A DNA stretch of 64,000 bases from Bacillota bacterium (GTDB lineage Bacteria; Bacillota; Proteinivoracia; UBA4975). The stretch spans positions 1-64,000 of the forward strand of contig JAAYIH010000046.1 of the NCBI GenBank assembly GCA_012523545.1, given 5' to 3'. The notes beneath the pieces were generated by a model, which ran no database searches, was not told the DNA's origin, and saw only the letters and a program-made list of their open reading frames with translations. The position numbers and the translations under genes were made by a program. Position 1 is the stretch's first letter. Every line of letters begins with the position of its first letter. This document shows, in pieces, positions 55,957-64,000 of this stretch.

Positions 55957-56640
55957 TCACTCCTTTTCCCTGCGCCGCAGGGCGCCGGCGCAGGCAATCT
56001 TCTGCAAAACATCTGCGTCCAGCCTGCACAGCCAGACGTCGCTGACTTCCTTTATCCGTTGCCAATGGTCCTTGCTGGAATAATCGAAGACCCCCACCGC
56101 CCTGAAGCCCGCCCTTTTCGCCGTTTCGATGGCATGCAGGGCGTCCTCAAAGACCCAGGTGCGTTCCGGCGGCGTCCCCATGTATTCCGCCGCCGCCAGA
56201 AAGATGTCCGGCTTATCTTTGCCGGCGCCAACTTCTGTGCAGGTAAAGATCCGGGAAAAATAGCCGAGGGCTTCCAGCCTGGCCAGGGCTTTTTCCACCA
56301 GTTCGCGGGCGCTGGAAGTGGCCGCCGTAATTTTGATGCCCGCCTGCTTAAAAGCGGCCAGGCACTGGACGGCGCCTTCCTTCAACCGGACCTGGCGGGC
56401 GTAAAAATCCGTTATGGTCTCCACAATACCCGCCTGGATTGCGGCGGCGTCCATGTCCAGGTTGTACTTTTCCCTTAAATATTCGGCCCCTTCCGCCAGG
56501 GTCATGGCAAACATGGTCTTGCTCAGGCCCGGTTCGGCCGCCACGCCGATGCGGTTCAGGAACATTTCGGCGGCATTTTCCCAGATGGGCATGGAGTCCA
56601 GTATCGTCCCGTCCAGGTCAAATATTGCCCCGGCAATCAT
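55957..56640 (-). CDS. HAD-family phosphatase in thiamine operon
   Basis: MIAGAIFDLDGTILDSMPIWENAAEMFL...ITAATSSARELVEKALARL...KPDIFLAAAEYMGTPPERTWVFEDALHAIETAKRAGFR; ATGA overlap with thiE. Confidence 0.9.
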   Translation of the reverse strand: MIAGAIFDLDGTILDSMPIWENAAEMFLNRIGVAAEPGLSKTMFAMTLAEGAEYLREKYNLDMDAAAIQAGIVETITDFYARQVRLKEGAVQCLAAFKQAGIKITAATSSARELVEKALARLEALGYFSRIFTCTEVGAGKDKPDIFLAAAEYMGTPPERTWVFEDALHAIETAKRAGFRAVGVFDYSSKDHWQRIKEVSDVWLCRLDADVLQKIACAGALRRREKE

Positions 56641-57278
56641 TGCCCCACCATCTCTTCGGCCAGTTTGCGCAGCGTCGCCGCCGCTTCACGGATATCGGGC
56701 TGGGCAAAGATGGCGCTGATGACGGCAATGCCGCTGATGCCGGTACCCGCCAGCTGCAGGACATTGTCCTTGCTGATGCCGCCGATGGCCACCACCGGTA
56801 TGTTCACCGCAGCGCAGATGCGCTGTAATTCTTCAAGGCTGACGTCCTCGGCATCGGCCTTGGAGCCGGTGGGGAATACCGCGCCTACACCCAGGTAGTC
56901 GGCGCCGTTTTTTTCAGCCAGCACCGCCTGTTCCACCGTCTGGGCGGACACGCCCAGGATTTTGCCGGCGCCGATGAGCCGGCGCACCCGACCGGCCTCC
57001 ATGTCCTTCTGCCCCACGTGCACCCCGTCGGCATCTGCCGCCAGGGCTACATCGACGTTGTCGTTGACGATGAAGGGCACGCCGTACTTGCGGCACACCT
57101 CTTTGATAACCCTGGCCTCTTCCAGGAACAGCTGGGGAGCAAGCTCCTTTTCCCTGAGCTGGATTATGGTAGCGCCGCCCTGCAACGCCTTTTCCACCGC
57201 GGCGGCCAGCGTTTCCCCGCCCAGCCAGGACCGGTCGGTGACGGCATAGAGCAGCAGGTCTCTTTTATCTAATTTCAT
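56637..57278 (-). CDS. thiE: Thiamine-phosphate synthase
   Basis: LYAVTDRSWLGG...GGATIIQLREKEL...PFIVNDNVDVALAADADGVHVGQKD...YLGVGAVFPTGSKADA. Confidence 0.95.
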   Translation of the reverse strand: MKLDKRDLLLYAVTDRSWLGGETLAAAVEKALQGGATIIQLREKELAPQLFLEEARVIKEVCRKYGVPFIVNDNVDVALAADADGVHVGQKDMEAGRVRRLIGAGKILGVSAQTVEQAVLAEKNGADYLGVGAVFPTGSKADAEDVSLEELQRICAAVNIPVVAIGGISKDNVLQLAGTGISGIAVISAIFAQPDIREAAATLRKLAEEMVGQ

Positions 57279-58086
57279 ACTTGGCTCCTTTGGCCAGCGT
57301 GTCGCCGTCCATGCGGAAAATTGCATCGATGAGCCTGTTGCGGTACGTGGAGTTGCCGTCGGTGGGTCCCATGTTTTCCCAGCCGATTTCCCCCGCCAGG
57401 CCCATGGCGCAGACGGCGGCGGCAGCCGCCTCCAGGGGTTTGTCGGGGTTGGCAACCAGGAACGCCGCCAACAGGGCGGTGAGCTGGCAGCCTGTGCCGG
57501 TGATGCGGCCCATTTCCGGCCTGCCGTTCCTGATGACAAAACACCTGTCGCCATCGGAGACCAGGTCGATGGCGCCGGTGACGGCGGCGATGCAGCCCTC
57601 CTTGCGGGCAAATTCCTTGACAAAGGCTATGGCGCCGTCCAGGTTGTCCTCGGTGACGGCATCGGCCACATCGGCGTCGACGCCCTTGGTGCTGCCGGAG
57701 CCAAAGACCAGGGACTTGATCTCGGAAATGTTGCCCCGGACGGCGTCGGGCCGGATTTCCTGCAACAGCCGAATGGCCGTCTCGGTGCGCAGCTTGCTGG
57801 CCCCCGCGCCCACGGGATCCAGCACCACCGGGTGACCCAACTCTTTGGCCTTCCTGCCGGCGGCGAACATGGCGGGGATGGTGTCTTTGTTCAGCGTCCC
57901 GATGTTGATGGCCAATCCGCCGCAAAGGGCTGTGATTTCCTCCACTTCCCCGAGGTCATCGGCCATGATGGGGCTGGCGCCGCAGGCCAGCAATACGTTG
58001 GCGACGTCGTTGACGGTGACGTAGTTGGTAATGTTGTGAACCAGAGGCGACCTGGTGCGGACATTGACAAGGCATTCCTTGAGCAT
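57265..58086 (-). CDS. thiM: Hydroxyethylthiazole kinase
   Basis: SPLVHNITNYVTVNDVANVLLACGASPIMADD...VVLDPVGAGASKLRT...ITGTGCQLTALLAAFL. Confidence 0.95.
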   Translation of the reverse strand: MLKECLVNVRTRSPLVHNITNYVTVNDVANVLLACGASPIMADDLGEVEEITALCGGLAINIGTLNKDTIPAMFAAGRKAKELGHPVVLDPVGAGASKLRTETAIRLLQEIRPDAVRGNISEIKSLVFGSGSTKGVDADVADAVTEDNLDGAIAFVKEFARKEGCIAAVTGAIDLVSDGDRCFVIRNGRPEMGRITGTGCQLTALLAAFLVANPDKPLEAAAAAVCAMGLAGEIGWENMGPTDGNSTYRNRLIDAIFRMDGDTLAKGAKYEIR

Positions 58087-58174
58087 GTTTAACCCCTTTC
58101 CCACATATAGTATCCTGTGCATTATAAAAAAACTGCATAATGCCAATAAGCATATGCAGTACACAAGCCATATG

Positions 58175-58266
58175 TCCCTGCGTTGGCATTACCCACATCA
58201 GGTTATAAGGGTCTAAGCAATACAGCTTACTCTCAGCCTGCTTTGCGCAAGCTCCCCTTTGTATTG
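58175..58266 (-). ncRNA. TPP riboswitch
   Basis: Minus: AAAGGGGAGCTTGCGCAAAGCAGGCTGAGAGTAAG...GACCCTTATAACCTGATGTGGGTAATGCCAACGCAGGGA. Confidence 0.96.
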
Positions 58267-58471
58267 ATTTACTAAAATTATAACTACAAACAGAGGGAAA
58301 ATCAACCCGCGCAACCCTTTTTCACGTAATACTCCGGTCACAAAAGGCCGCTAATTTTACATTTCCATAACATTGGCCGACAGAGACAGGATTTATTAAC
58401 TTGGTAGAGAAATAAAATATAACCCGAAACACGCCTTATTCCTCCCCTCTGCCGGGCCGTTCCGGCTTTTT

Positions 58472-58642
58472 TTATTTATCCGGCTCAATGGAAACCATGC
58501 CGGCGCCCAGCAGCGCTTTGAGGACTTCCCTGTCGTCCCGTTTTTGAGCCAGCGGCAGTTTGCGCACGAATTCCTCCATTTTTTCGGCGCTGCAACGCCG
58601 GACAACTTTGCGCCCTGCTATGGTAAAGACTTTCTCTGTCAT
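58472..58642 (-). CDS. Small conserved-looking protein, 56 aa
   Basis: GGAGG RBS; MTEKVFTIAGRKVVRRCSAEKMEEFVRKLPLAQKRDDREVLKALLGAGMVSIEPDK. Confidence 0.5.
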   Translation of the reverse strand: MTEKVFTIAGRKVVRRCSAEKMEEFVRKLPLAQKRDDREVLKALLGAGMVSIEPDK

Positions 58643-58795
58643 CGCCGACGCCTCCTTCTTTTTTCTATAACTTTTCTGTCTCTCCGCCAAGATATGCACT
58701 AAAAAAGCCGCGGCGTATGATACAATATAGTATACTGACCGTGACAACCTGTGCCGGCCAATACCTGACAGACTCAGCGGTCTGGAGGTGGTTCA

Positions 58796-60748
58796 ATGCA
58801 GTTGCCCAAATTGTCCGCCTACAAACGTCAAATTCAAACCGTCGGCGGTTTGGCGGCAGCGGCGGCGGTATTGACGCTGCTGCTCCTCACCTACCCCTGG
58901 CTGCAACTCCAGGCGGCCAATCAACTCATCGACGGGGAAAAGTACGCCCAGGCCGAAAAAATACTGCTCCGCCTCAGCACCAGAAAACCTGAATGGACCG
59001 AGCCCAGGTACAAACTGGCCGTTTGCCAGCTGCGCCAGAGCAAGGGCCGGGAAGCGGCGGCAACCGTAATCTCCCTAGCCGACACCAGCACGCTGGCCGA
59101 CATGGACCTGGCCATGATTTTCTTGCAGGTGGCCGAACAGCTCATAAATACCGGCTACAGCGCCGAGGCCCTGGAGCTGGCCCAAAAAGTGCTGTTGGAG
59201 CGGCCTGACGACAAACTGCTGGCCCAGGCCGTGGTGGAAATCGGGTTTCTCATCGCAGAGCGCAGCGGGCTGCCCCTGAGCCTGGAGGCCCTGGACACAG
59301 CCCTGCCCCTGGCTGGGGACAACTGGCTGCTCACCCGCAAAGCCTTTAATATCCTGTTGGCCAAAGCCTTCGGGGCGCCCCCGGATTTGGCCGAAGCGGC
59401 GCTGGACGCCGCCCTGGAACTCTACCCCGACAACGTTCTGGCCATCACCGGAAAAGCAAAACTGTTGGGGCAGCGCAGCCATCCCCGGCAGGCCCTGGAC
59501 TACCTGGCGGAAAAGGAACAGAATGTGTTGGACAACGTCACCGAGGATTACCTGGACGTCAAGCGCACCCTCATTTCCCAACTGGCCAGCATCGATCCGG
59601 AGGCCGACCTCCGCAAATACATCCAGGGCTTCTCCGAAAGCACCGTGCAAGAGATTGCCCTGCAGGGACTGGACAAAGCCTGGCGCCAAAACCTGTCGGG
59701 TAAACAATTCTACCAGCTGGCGGAGCATGTGCCCCAGGTAGTGTACCGGTATGCCCGCAACCTCATTGACCTTAAGCAATGGCAGGACGCGCGTACAGCC
59801 TTCAAAAATCTGCAGAAGCTGGACCCCAAGTATGCCAACTTCGACGCCCTGTTTGCCTTTTTGGATTCCAAACTGACTACTGCTATAGAAACGTTGCGAT
59901 ACTCCGGCTTCTTTCCCGATATGGCGGCAATTTCTCCCCGGGGCAACGCCCTGGCCATGCGGGTTTGGATGGACCTTTCTCACTCCGAAGACATGATGGT
60001 CTCCGACCTCCTGGTGGTCAATCTGGCCAACGGCCAGCGGGAATCTCTGGGCAATGCCCATATCTTTAAGTGGGACCCCGGCGGCAATTATCTCGCCTTT
60101 CTCACCGCGTCGCCCGCCGGCTCGGGCCGTTTGCACATATACGCAGTCGCCAGCGGCCAGCGCTTTTCTTCACCCCCCGATTACGACGTCTTCGACTTCA
60201 ACTGGGCCGGGACCACCCTCATGGTCCAGGTGCAGCGGGGCAATGCCATCAGTTTGCTGCAAATGTCCCCGCCCAACTGGACCATAAGCGGAGAGCTGGA
60301 TTGGACCCTCAGCGGCGCCGTCAACGGCGACCTGGCCTGGCTGACCGCCAGCAAAAACACGTTGGTTGTCCACAAATACCAGCAACAGCCCCAGAGAATC
60401 GCCCTGCCCAAAGAAATCGCCGCCATCAATCCCTGGAGCCCCAACGGGCGCCTGGCAATCATCGAAGACATAGCGGGCAAGAGCTGGATTTACGACTACC
60501 GCCGCAATGAAGTCACCGCCATTGAACTGCCGGGCAATTTTGCCGCCTGGGGCAGGGAGCAGGACATTTTCTGGTATTATCCGGTGTGGGATAAGTGGTA
60601 TGTACTGGCCAGGCTGGACGCCAGCGGGAAAGTTGTGGAATACCTGCCGTACAGCTTTTCATATCCCAGTTACGACCTGACCATCTCCGCCAACCGCAAC
60701 ATCGTCGCTGTGGTGGAAGGCGATCAAGTGTTCATCCAGCGCCGATAG
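58796..60748 (+). CDS. Membrane-anchored TPR + beta-propeller-like protein of unknown function
   Basis: N-term TM (VGGLAAAAAVLTLLLLTYPWL), TPR-like helices, C-terminal WD40/TolB-like repeats (ISPRGNALAMRVWMDLS...IFKWDPGGNYLAFLTAS...INPWSPNGRLAII). Confidence 0.7.
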   Translation: MQLPKLSAYKRQIQTVGGLAAAAAVLTLLLLTYPWLQLQAANQLIDGEKYAQAEKILLRLSTRKPEWTEPRYKLAVCQLRQSKGREAAATVISLADTSTLADMDLAMIFLQVAEQLINTGYSAEALELAQKVLLERPDDKLLAQAVVEIGFLIAERSGLPLSLEALDTALPLAGDNWLLTRKAFNILLAKAFGAPPDLAEAALDAALELYPDNVLAITGKAKLLGQRSHPRQALDYLAEKEQNVLDNVTEDYLDVKRTLISQLASIDPEADLRKYIQGFSESTVQEIALQGLDKAWRQNLSGKQFYQLAEHVPQVVYRYARNLIDLKQWQDARTAFKNLQKLDPKYANFDALFAFLDSKLTTAIETLRYSGFFPDMAAISPRGNALAMRVWMDLSHSEDMMVSDLLVVNLANGQRESLGNAHIFKWDPGGNYLAFLTASPAGSGRLHIYAVASGQRFSSPPDYDVFDFNWAGTTLMVQVQRGNAISLLQMSPPNWTISGELDWTLSGAVNGDLAWLTASKNTLVVHKYQQQPQRIALPKEIAAINPWSPNGRLAIIEDIAGKSWIYDYRRNEVTAIELPGNFAAWGREQDIFWYYPVWDKWYVLARLDASGKVVEYLPYSFSYPSYDLTISANRNIVAVVEGDQVFIQRR

Positions 60749-60799
60749 CAGGATTCTTGCCAATAACTGTTGAAATACCTGGACGAGGAGGTATGCACT

Positions 60800-61039
60800 T
60801 TGAAAAATGGGGTTTGTCCTCGCTGCCACGCGCAAACGGTGTACTCCAGCGAAAAAATCCGCAACAAGACCGGCAATGCCAGCACCATACCCCTGAGCTT
60901 TCTCCGCAGCATCCCCTTGGATAACTATGTTTGCACCAACTGCGGCTATGTGGAAAGCTATGTCGCCGAACCGGAGATGCTCGTTCACATAAAGGACATC
61001 TGGTCCCGGGTTGAGCCCGACCAAACAAACCCACAGTAA
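60800..61039 (+). CDS. Small zinc-ribbon protein
   Basis: GGAGG RBS then TTG; LKNGVCPRCHAQTVYSSEKIRNKTGNASTIPLSFLRSIPLDNYVCTNCGYVESY. Confidence 0.7.
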   Translation: MKNGVCPRCHAQTVYSSEKIRNKTGNASTIPLSFLRSIPLDNYVCTNCGYVESYVAEPEMLVHIKDIWSRVEPDQTNPQ

Positions 61040-61058
61040 TAACTGTGGGTTTGTCTTT
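61022..61058 (+). terminator. Terminator after zinc-ribbon gene
   Basis: aacaaacccacagtaataactgtgggtttgtctttt. Confidence 0.75.
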
Positions 61059-61070
61059 TCACGGCATTAG

Positions 61071-61439
61071 TCATTCATCCCGCTTCCGGCCGAACCTTTT
61101 CTTCAACGCCAGTTCGGTGGGCGCCAGGCTGCCCAGCATTACCGCAATCTGCACCGCCATTATCACCATGAAGTAAGTCAGGTAATTCTCTTTGTTGGCC
61201 AGCAAAGCCAGGGCGACGGCGGTCAGGACCAACAGCGCCAGGCCGGAGTACAGCCACACCCGGGCGTGGTAAGCATGGGCAAAATCCCACGCCTCCTGGC
61301 TCTGCTTCGACCGGGGGGTCCTGTACCCGTACAGTTCATTGATCTCCCTGGGCGGGCTCTTCCTCCACAGCAAGCCGAAGAATACCATCGCAACAGGTAT
61401 CAGAATGAGTGAAAGGGAAAGCGATAAAAAGTATAGCAA
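61071..61439 (-). CDS. SdpI-family membrane protein
   Basis: INELYGYRTPRSKQSQEAWDFAHAYHARVWLYSGLALLVL. Confidence 0.72.
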   Translation of the reverse strand: MLYFLSLSLSLILIPVAMVFFGLLWRKSPPREINELYGYRTPRSKQSQEAWDFAHAYHARVWLYSGLALLVLTAVALALLANKENYLTYFMVIMAVQIAVMLGSLAPTELALKKRFGRKRDE

Positions 61440-61584
61440 GACATTTCCTCCTGTTCTCGTGGACTATGTATGCTGTATTGTTTCTTCGCCGCGCCCCTGC
61501 TTTTTCCTCCAGTTCCGCCCGGCCAGGGTTTCCCAATTCCAGCCTTGGGAATATGATGGTGTACACCCCAGAAGGAGGCATGAC

Positions 61585-62094
61585 ATGCACAAGGAAAAAT
61601 TGCCCCGGGCAGCCCTGGCGATTATTGAGGGCGGGCCCCTGGCCCCTCAAATCTCGGGAAAAGTGTTCTTCTATGACGCCCCCCAGGGTACATGGGTCTA
61701 TGCCATGGTGGATGGACTGCCGGAATACCGACCCGGCCGCGGAAACCTCAGCCCCGTCGGCCCCCACGGCTTCCACATCCATGAGTTTGGCGCCTGCGCC
61801 GTGGGCGATCCCCATAACCCCTTCCAGGCGGCGGGAGGACACTGGAACCCGGACAACCAACCCCATGGCAATCATGCCGGCGATTTCCCGGTGCTGTTTT
61901 CCAACGCAGGAATTGCCCGGCTGTACTTCTTCACCAACCGCTTCAGGGTCCGGGAAATCATTGGCAGAGCCGGTGTCATCCACGAAAACCCCGATGACTA
62001 CCGCACCCAGCCTGCCGGGAATTCCGGACGGAGACTGGCCTGCGGCGTGATCCGCCCTTTCTTCATGGGAGGGCCGGAGGACCAGCCCGGATAA
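61585..62094 (+). CDS. sodC: Cu/Zn superoxide dismutase-like protein
   Basis: GPHGFHIHEFGACAVGDPHNPFQAAGGHWNPDNQPHGNHAGDFPVLFSNAG...VIHENPDDYRTQPAGNSGRRLACGVI; GAAGGAGG RBS. Confidence 0.9.
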   Translation: MHKEKLPRAALAIIEGGPLAPQISGKVFFYDAPQGTWVYAMVDGLPEYRPGRGNLSPVGPHGFHIHEFGACAVGDPHNPFQAAGGHWNPDNQPHGNHAGDFPVLFSNAGIARLYFFTNRFRVREIIGRAGVIHENPDDYRTQPAGNSGRRLACGVIRPFFMGGPEDQPG

Positions 62095-62129
62095 TTTCTT
62101 TCCACTGGCATTTGCGCCATACGGACAGG

Positions 62130-62158
62130 CAAGACGCCCCCTGCACCGGGGGCGCCTT
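62130..62158 (+). terminator. Terminator after sodC
   Basis: agacgccccctgcaccgggggcgccttt. Confidence 0.6.
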
Positions 62159-62205
62159 TACATTGCCCTTCAGAATACAGCGCCGACCGCACCGTGGACT
62201 GCGCC

Positions 62206-63735
62206 TTATCGCTTGTCCATGCTATTAATCAGCAGCTCATAGTACTGCTGGGTCGCTTCCGGCGACCGGGCCGAGAAGAAAATATAGAGATCGGGCAGCT
62301 CCAGGACGATGTACTGGGGCTGGTTTTTGTACACATAGACCTTGCTCCTGCCGTACCCCTTGAGGTTGAAATTGCCCAGGTTGTACCGGCTGGTGGAAGC
62401 TCCGTTGGTCCGGGTGCCGCCGGGCAGGGTGTCCACCATGGCTATAGAACGAATGTCGTTTAAGGGAAACTTGTACCCGTACAACGGGGCGTGAATCTCC
62501 ACCTGGTTGTCCTGGATGGTCAGGGCAAAGTCGGCCGTATCCAGGCGCAGGAAGAGCAGGAACATGCCCAGGAGGAGGACCGGCACCCCAATCAACGTGC
62601 CGAAATAAACCAGCCGGCCCGTCCTGGTGCCCAGGTTTATGGTCTGGCCAATGCCGATGCGCTTGGGCACCAGCACCCTGCTGTCATTGGGGTTGTTGTA
62701 CAAACCGCCGGTCCAGTAATAATCCTCATCTACAGTGATGGTCCGATCCCCGGTCAGAAGGCGGTTCTGGGTGTCCTGGATTTTGCTGTGGGTGACCAAA
62801 ATGCCACTCAGGGTGGCCAGTATCATGCCGCCGACACCGACGATGCCCAGGATTTCATTGTAAGTGCGGGAGGCAATGAGAATAGTGGCCATGACCGCCA
62901 CGTTAACCCCGGCCAGCACCGTCCAGCACAGCGACCAATACTTGATGGCAATCCTGGTCACCGCCATGTTAACCTCGGCATCTTCGCTGTAGGCCCTGGT
63001 CCGCTCCCGCACAGTCAGGGTATAGAGGAAATTGTACACCATCACCGCGACAACCGCAGTAATCCCCAGGGCAAGGAATTCTTTGGCGTAAGCCAGGCAA
63101 TAAGCCAGAAGGAACGCGGCCGCCGCCAGGGAGGGCAGAAACCACAGCCTGGACACCGCCATCCTGGCCTTGGCCTTGGTTACTTCCAGATCCACTGTCA
63201 CGGTATGGGTTTCACCCACAAGCCAACCCTTTTCCCGCTTCAGGCTTGCCAGGCGGCCGCTGTACACCTTCACCGCCCAATTATAGGCCACGAACATGGC
63301 CGCAAACCAGGCGAACACGAAAAGGATTACCATTGACGGCATGCGGATAAACGCCAGCGCCGGAACAGGCGCCAGGGAGGCCAGGAAGATTAAAAGGCAA
63401 GTCTTCTTGAACTTCCCGACGATTTCCAGCACCCCGGGCTCCTGGTGCACCTCCCGGGGCAAAGTGATGTTGAGGATAACGTTGTTATTCGGTTTTGTCG
63501 CCGTCTGCAGGCTGATGAAAAAGACAAAGGCCATGGTAACGGTCAAAGCAATTAAAAAGATACCCACTCTAACTACTAAATAGAAATGCCGCACCAGCAA
63601 GACCAGAGCTATCAGCAGGGCCACAGCAAACAGCCACTTATTGACCCTCACCGTGAAATAGGGCTTGGGCTTCTTGCCCGCTTCCCCGGCATTTTCGCCG
63701 GAAGCCGGGGCTCCTTTTTTCTCCAACTGTTCCAC
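62206..63735 (-). CDS. Multi-TM protein with C-terminal PH-like domain
   Basis: 509 aa with many TM segments; IGIGQTINLGTRTGRLVYFGTL...; PH-like tail. Confidence 0.55.
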   Translation of the reverse strand: MEQLEKKGAPASGENAGEAGKKPKPYFTVRVNKWLFAVALLIALVLLVRHFYLVVRVGIFLIALTVTMAFVFFISLQTATKPNNNVILNITLPREVHQEPGVLEIVGKFKKTCLLIFLASLAPVPALAFIRMPSMVILFVFAWFAAMFVAYNWAVKVYSGRLASLKREKGWLVGETHTVTVDLEVTKAKARMAVSRLWFLPSLAAAAFLLAYCLAYAKEFLALGITAVVAVMVYNFLYTLTVRERTRAYSEDAEVNMAVTRIAIKYWSLCWTVLAGVNVAVMATILIASRTYNEILGIVGVGGMILATLSGILVTHSKIQDTQNRLLTGDRTITVDEDYYWTGGLYNNPNDSRVLVPKRIGIGQTINLGTRTGRLVYFGTLIGVPVLLLGMFLLFLRLDTADFALTIQDNQVEIHAPLYGYKFPLNDIRSIAMVDTLPGGTRTNGASTSRYNLGNFNLKGYGRSKVYVYKNQPQYIVLELPDLYIFFSARSPEATQQYYELLINSMDKR

Positions 63736-63830
63736 GCTAACCCCTCCTTTTCCAGTACTATGTTATTGTCAGTGTGCCTTCAGTACAAAGCATAACCAGC
63801 TGTCTCAGACGCCACTTTATAAGCGCCAGT

Positions 63831-64000
63831 CTATGCACTGAGGGCAAGGATAATTCTCCTGGCCAGGCCAACCAGCTCAGAAAACTCCTCACCTGTCAGA
63901 GGCCCATGACTCCATTTTTTATATAACTGCAACGCCCTCTGCAGATCCTCAGCCTGGGGGAGGTCCGGAAACTCTTGACAAAACGCTTTCACGCACTCTT
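63831..64000 (-). CDS. C-terminus of unknown protein (5' end off window)
   Basis: Minus reading ECVKAFCQEFPDLPQAEDLQRALQLYKKWSHGPLTGEEFSELVGLARRIILALSA*. Confidence 0.4.
   Translation of the reverse strand, partial: ECVKAFCQEFPDLPQAEDLQRALQLYKKWSHGPLTGEEFSELVGLARRIILALSA

Overview
The 64 kb window looks like chromosomal DNA of a spore-forming Firmicute, probably a clostridial/Peptococcaceae-type anaerobe. This is inferred from a T-box, CIRCE, a TPP riboswitch, CotF-like coat proteins and ferredoxin-type P-loop ATPases. All calls come from reading the sequence and the ORF track; no searches were run. Most of the window is ordinary: metG (partial, with a Met T-box), rnhA, hsp20, a MecA-type PBP, pepF, an OYE-family reductase, an ABC exporter with MarR, htpG, exoA, MATE, a HhH-GPD glycosylase, fumC, threonine aldolase, two CDF transporters, pcp, cls, RluA, an amidase, cobO, thiM-thiE-HAD-thiD, and sodC. 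The main points for a second look are: (1) a 5 kb accessory island (about 18.7-23.6 kb) with two Uma2-type PD-(D/E)XK nuclease proteins, one fused to a Phd/YefM-like domain and one to an excisionase/MerR-like HTH, flanking a TetR/ABC-2 operon, each with inverted-repeat candidate operators at the promoter; (2) a DUF5320-DUF134-NifX-MinD(Fd)-MinD(Fd)-Mrp-NifX cluster that shares a TGRCATATGYCA palindrome with the adjacent MacAB-like operon; (3) several gene fossils: a VapBC/FitAB toxin-antitoxin remnant, a deleted serine hydrolase, an FtsX tail, and a small gene split by a 1-nt frameshift; (4) an HAD phosphatase translationally embedded in a thiamine-salvage operon. No CRISPR array, rRNA, tRNA or transposase was found.
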